In this document: piece by piece, positions 6,709-8,596 of the stretch
Layout of the letters: each line of letters begins with the position of its first letter
How positions within the stretch are numbered: position 1 is the stretch's first letter
Source: Rickettsiales bacterium
GTDB lineage: Bacteria; Pseudomonadota; Alphaproteobacteria; TMED109
DNA: 8,596 nt
Reading direction: 5' to 3'
NCBI GenBank assembly: GCA_002689905.1
Contig: NZIN01000044.1
Coordinates: 1 to 8,596 of the forward strand
The notes under the pieces: model-generated
Databases searched by the model: none
Seen by the model: only the letters and a program-made list of their open reading frames with translations
What the model was told of the DNA's origin: nothing
Position numbers and translations under genes: made by a program

Positions 6709-7575
6709 TTATAATTTTCCCATTTTACCGCTTTGATAATCAGTAATAGCTTCAGTTATTTCATTTTGTGTATTCATAACAAATGGACCATGGGCAACAA
6801 CTGGTTCATCTATTGGTTCGCCATTTAATATTAAACCTTTAAAATTGTGAGATACTTTTAAGTCTATTTGTGTACCTTCACGATCAAAAATCAAGATATC
6901 CTTATCTTTAAAATTTTTATTTTCTATTTTTAGTTCACCTCTCATTATTAATATTATTGTATTTGTACCATGCTCAAAACTCAAAGATATATTTTGAACT
7001 TCTTTACTTAAAATATCGTATATATTCATTTTGGTGAATGTTGAGGAGGGACCGCTATTTTTTTCAAACTCTCCAGCTATCACTCTCAATTTTATGCCAT
7101 TGCCTAATGAAATTGCTGGAATATCTTCACTACCAATTTCTTGATATTTAGGATCAGTCATTTTATGTTTTTTAGGTAAATTAATCCAAAGTTGGACCAT
7201 TTCAAATACTCCACCTTTCTTTGAAAACTCTTCTGAATGAAATTCATCATGTACTACACCTTTTCCTGCAGTCATCCACTGGATATCTCCAGGCTTGATG
7301 ACTCCTCCTCCTCCAGAAGAATCTCTATGCTCCACTTCACCTTGATAAGCAAATGTAACTGTTTCAATTCCTCTATGAGGATGTTCCCCTACACCTCTTC
7401 TTTGATCAGTAATTGAAAATTCTTTAGGAGCTGCGTAATCTAACATAATGAAAGGACTTATAAACTTATTCAATTTTTCTGATGGTCTTAACAACCCGTA
7501 GACATGAAAACCATCACCTACCCAATGTTTTTGATCAGCAGTATAAGTATATTTAATTTTTTTAAAATTTGTCAT
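6709..7575 (-). CDS. Pirin family protein
   Basis: The 288-residue bicupin matches pirin along its whole length. The N-terminal cupin carries GEHPHRGIETVTF (63-75), a GEVEHRDSSGGGG loop (79-91) and the hallmark IKPGDIQWMTAGKGVVHDEFH (93-113). By alignment with human pirin, the iron ligands would be His65, His67, His109 and Glu111, all present. The C-terminal half follows the second pirin cupin and ends PVVAHGPFVMNTQNEI, a conserved tail. Bacterial pirins include quercetin 2,3-dioxygenases and redox-linked regulators; which applies here cannot be told. The ATG is preceded by GAGGAG at 7581-7586 with a 5-base gap, one of the best ribosome sites in the window, so strong translation is likely. 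A perfect dyad at 7636-7660 lies 60 bp upstream and could be an operator. Confidence 0.93.
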   Translation of the reverse strand: MTNFKKIKYTYTADQKHWVGDGFHVYGLLRPSEKLNKFISPFIMLDYAAPKEFSITDQRRGVGEHPHRGIETVTFAYQGEVEHRDSSGGGGVIKPGDIQWMTAGKGVVHDEFHSEEFSKKGGVFEMVQLWINLPKKHKMTDPKYQEIGSEDIPAISLGNGIKLRVIAGEFEKNSGPSSTFTKMNIYDILSKEVQNISLSFEHGTNTIILIMRGELKIENKNFKDKDILIFDREGTQIDLKVSHNFKGLILNGEPIDEPVVAHGPFVMNTQNEITEAITDYQSGKMGKL

Positions 7576-7635
7576 TATAGCTCCTCAATATTTTACAATA
7601 CATTTACTAAATGATTTTCTTATTTCTCTCTTACA

Positions 7636-7660
7636 TTTAGATTCGATAATATAATCTAAA
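7636..7660. repeat. Perfect 8+8 bp inverted repeat, candidate operator
   Basis: TTTAGATT (7636-7643) and AATCTAAA (7653-7660) are exact reverse complements around a 9-bp spacer. The site lies 60 bp upstream of the pirin ATG, in the divergent gap shared with the heat-shock gene. The 17-bp centre-to-centre spacing suits a dimeric regulator on one DNA face, or the arms could form a hairpin in the pirin leader. AT-rich arms make chance occurrence a real possibility. Confidence 0.4.
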
Positions 7661-7778
7661 GATTTCACATTGCCACAAGATACAAATAGTTAAAAGCATG
7701 ACTGTTAATTGTTTCAACTTCAAACCATTAATATACAATTATATATTAAGTTTCTTTTTAAAAAAAGCTTTAGCTAAT

Positions 7779-7806
7779 CTTGAAAATTAATATTTAATAC
7801 CAATAT
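7779..7806 (+). promoter_or_regulatory. Sigma-32-like heat-shock promoter
   Basis: CTTGAAA at 7779-7785 matches the -35 box of RpoH (sigma-32) promoters exactly. CCAATAT at 7800-7806 approximates the CCCATNT-type -10 box, with about 15 bp between CTTGAA and CC, inside the normal range. Transcription would begin near 7813, giving a leader of about 58 bases before the small heat-shock gene, the very type of gene RpoH controls. The -10 box is imperfect. Confidence 0.6.
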
Positions 7807-7811
7807 CTATC

Positions 7812-7871
7812 TTATGGATGCCATAAAGGGTCCTGTTAATAACTTTGCTTAACTTAACAAGGAGGTTTTTA
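7812..7871 (+). promoter_or_regulatory. Putative ROSE-like RNA thermometer in the hsp20 leader
   Basis: The leader can form two hairpins. The first is TTATGG (7812-7817)/CCATAA (7821-7826) with a 3-base loop. The second covers the ribosome site: UUGCU at 7845-7849 pairs with AGGA at 7860-7863, leaving G7847 bulged, exactly the U(U/C)GCU-against-AGGA arrangement conserved in ROSE thermometers of alphaproteobacterial and enterobacterial small heat-shock genes. The helix extends outward with C7843-G7865, A7842-U7866, A7841-U7867, then A7839-U7869 and A7838-U7870 past one U-U mismatch, and inward with U7850-A7859, closing an 8-base loop. It is rich in G-U and A-U pairs, as expected of a structure meant to melt. 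Pairing was traced by hand; no folding energy was computed. Confidence 0.55.
7859..7865 (+). promoter_or_regulatory. Strong Shine-Dalgarno site of the hsp20 gene
   Basis: AAGGAGG is a near-perfect anti-16S match placed 5 bases before the ATG at 7871. It fixes the start and is notable because most genes in this window have weak or absent sites. A very strong site that is hidden in a leader hairpin is the usual design of heat-controlled translation. Confidence 0.85.
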
Positions 7872-8296
7872 TGACAAACGCATTAACTATATTTAATCAA
7901 TTAAGACCACATACAATCGGGTATGATAATATCTTTGATCATTTCAATGATATGTTTGAAAGTTCAGGGCTACAAACTAACTACCCACCTTATGATATTA
8001 TAAAGCAAGATGATACTAAATATGATATTCAATTAGCTTTAGCTGGATATAGTAAGGAAGACATTGCAATTGAGGTGAAAGAAAATACTCTTTCTATAAA
8101 ATCTGTGAAGCAGCAAGAGGACGAAAAAGTTGAAGTTCTTCACAGAGGTATTTCAAAAAGATACTTTGAAAGACATTTCACAATAGCAGATGATGTTAAA
8201 GTAAACGGTGCAGAATTGAAAAATGGTTTGTTAATAGTTTCTTTAGAAAGGATTATTCCTGAGCAGAAGAAGCCAAAAACAATAAAAATTAATTAA
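7871..8296 (+). CDS. ibpA: Small heat-shock protein, Hsp20/IbpA type
   Basis: The 141-residue chaperone has the class A IbpA layout: an N-terminal arm with RPHTIGYDNIFDHFNDMF (12-29), the YPPYDI entry (38-43) into the alpha-crystallin domain (about 38-128), the late-domain motif AELKNGLLIVSL (114-125, with the conserved NGLL) and a C-terminal extension ending PKTIKIN, whose IKI is the I-x-I motif that docks onto neighbouring subunits. It would form oligomers that hold unfolding proteins for refolding by DnaK/ClpB. Length is normal and no residue of the diagnostic motifs is missing. Upstream lie a sigma-32-like promoter, a candidate thermometer leader and a strong ribosome site, so both transcriptional and translational heat induction are likely. 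The ibpA name reflects type, not proven orthology. Confidence 0.93.
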   Translation: MTNALTIFNQLRPHTIGYDNIFDHFNDMFESSGLQTNYPPYDIIKQDDTKYDIQLALAGYSKEDIAIEVKENTLSIKSVKQQEDEKVEVLHRGISKRYFERHFTIADDVKVNGAELKNGLLIVSLERIIPEQKKPKTIKIN

Positions 8297-8310
8297 CCAT
8301 AATAATTAGT

Positions 8311-8341
8311 TAGTGCTGGGTAACTTTATTATTCAGCACTA
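8311..8341. terminator. Inverted repeat between convergent genes, likely two-way terminator
   Basis: TAGTGCTG (8311-8318) and CAGCACTA (8334-8341) are perfect complements with a 15-base loop, making an 8-bp stem with four G-C pairs, unusual in such AT-rich DNA. It sits 14 bp after the hsp20 stop and 15 bp before the stop of the convergent permease gene, where a bidirectional terminator belongs. Neither side has a clean T-tract, so intrinsic termination may be weak; an RNA-stabilising 3' hairpin is the alternative. Confidence 0.55.
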
Positions 8342-8356
8342 CCTCACAAATTAATT

Positions 8357-8596
8357 TTATTCTCCCATATTCATAAGATTACCTTTTTCCCGAGATTTTT
8401 CAAACGCTATATAAAATATAAATACTGCAGTTGAAAAGTATAAAAACGTTATCATTGTAGCTTTAAAAATGTTTATTACACTATAAGACTGATAAATTAA
8501 GATATTTCTTACTTCTTCAAAAATATAAACTAAAGGTAGTGACTTAGCTATGTACTGCAACCAGTCTGGTAAAATTTCAATTGGATAATATATACA
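8357..8596 (-). CDS. ABC-2 type transporter permease, C-terminal part (partial)
   Basis: The minus strand is open from the right edge to the stop at 8357, giving the last 79 residues. The reading YYPIEILPDWLQYIAKSLPL matches the conserved FYPxxxLPxWLQxxxxxxPL segment before the last membrane helix of ABC-2 permeases (drug, polysaccharide or Nod-factor exporters). VYIFEEVRNILI follows, then the final hydrophobic helix (about ATMITFLYFSTAVFIFYIAF) and a short basic cytoplasmic tail (EKSREKGNLMNMGE). A TTG at 8560 could be mistaken for a start, but the family match continues upstream of it, so the gene is cut by the window edge. It would work with a separate ATPase subunit, probably encoded next to it outside the window. 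Substrate is unknown. Confidence 0.85.
   Translation of the reverse strand, partial: CIYYPIEILPDWLQYIAKSLPLVYIFEEVRNILIYQSYSVINIFKATMITFLYFSTAVFIFYIAFEKSREKGNLMNMGE

Noticed and set aside
8357..8560. Complete 67-residue membrane protein starting at TTG 8560
   Set aside because: The frame stays open to the window edge and the ABC-2 permease pattern continues upstream, so it is the end of a longer gene.
1..8596. tRNA, rRNA, CRISPR arrays, insertion sequences or toxin-antitoxin pairs
   Set aside because: Read through both strands without finding any tRNA-like cloverleaf with its conserved loops, repeat-spacer array, transposase motif or terminal inverted repeats.

Overview
The window is strongly AT-rich (clearly under one third G+C by eye), with short intergenic gaps, many small genes and several starts lacking a clear Shine-Dalgarno site. 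A sigma-32-like promoter, a possible ROSE-type RNA thermometer, and pirin, DinB-fold and IbpA-type genes fit a streamlined marine alphaproteobacterium (Pelagibacterales-like). That placement is inference from style, not a phylogenetic result.

Left edge (1-1470): a 59-codon piece of an ABC exporter ATPase on the minus strand, holding the signature motif, runs off the left edge. It is cut off at its 5' end by a stop and by a plus-strand pair: a DUF3299 protein followed 13 bp later by a TIGR03084-type DinB-like metal-binding protein. Between these and the next long gene lie two short genes: a 57-residue hydrophobic membrane protein on the minus strand (1469-1642) and a 51-residue lipoprotein on the plus strand (1730-1885).

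Middle (1920-7575): everything is on the minus strand. In transcription order: a pirin, three small unrecognised proteins (98, 90 and 80 residues, two with export signals), an RhlE-like DEAD-box RNA helicase with a Lys/Asn-rich tail, an exported alpha/beta hydrolase and an HI0933/YhiN-type flavoprotein. The last three are tightly packed (22-bp gap, then an 8-bp overlap) and look like an operon.

Right side (7576-8596): the pirin and a plus-strand IbpA-type small heat-shock protein are divergent. The 295-bp gap between them has a perfect 8+8 bp dyad on the pirin side. On the heat-shock side it has a sigma-32-like promoter and a leader whose bases can fold over the ribosome binding site with a UUGCU/AGGA pairing, the hallmark of ROSE thermometers. 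A perfect 8-bp inverted repeat separates this gene from the C-terminus of an ABC-2 permease that enters from the right edge.

Most genes are familiar housekeeping or accessory enzymes. I see no obvious new multi-gene system, defence island, CRISPR array, tRNA, rRNA or insertion sequence. The most interesting items are the putative heat-sensing leader, the truncated ABC gene abutting the DUF3299 gene, and the run of small unrecognised genes.
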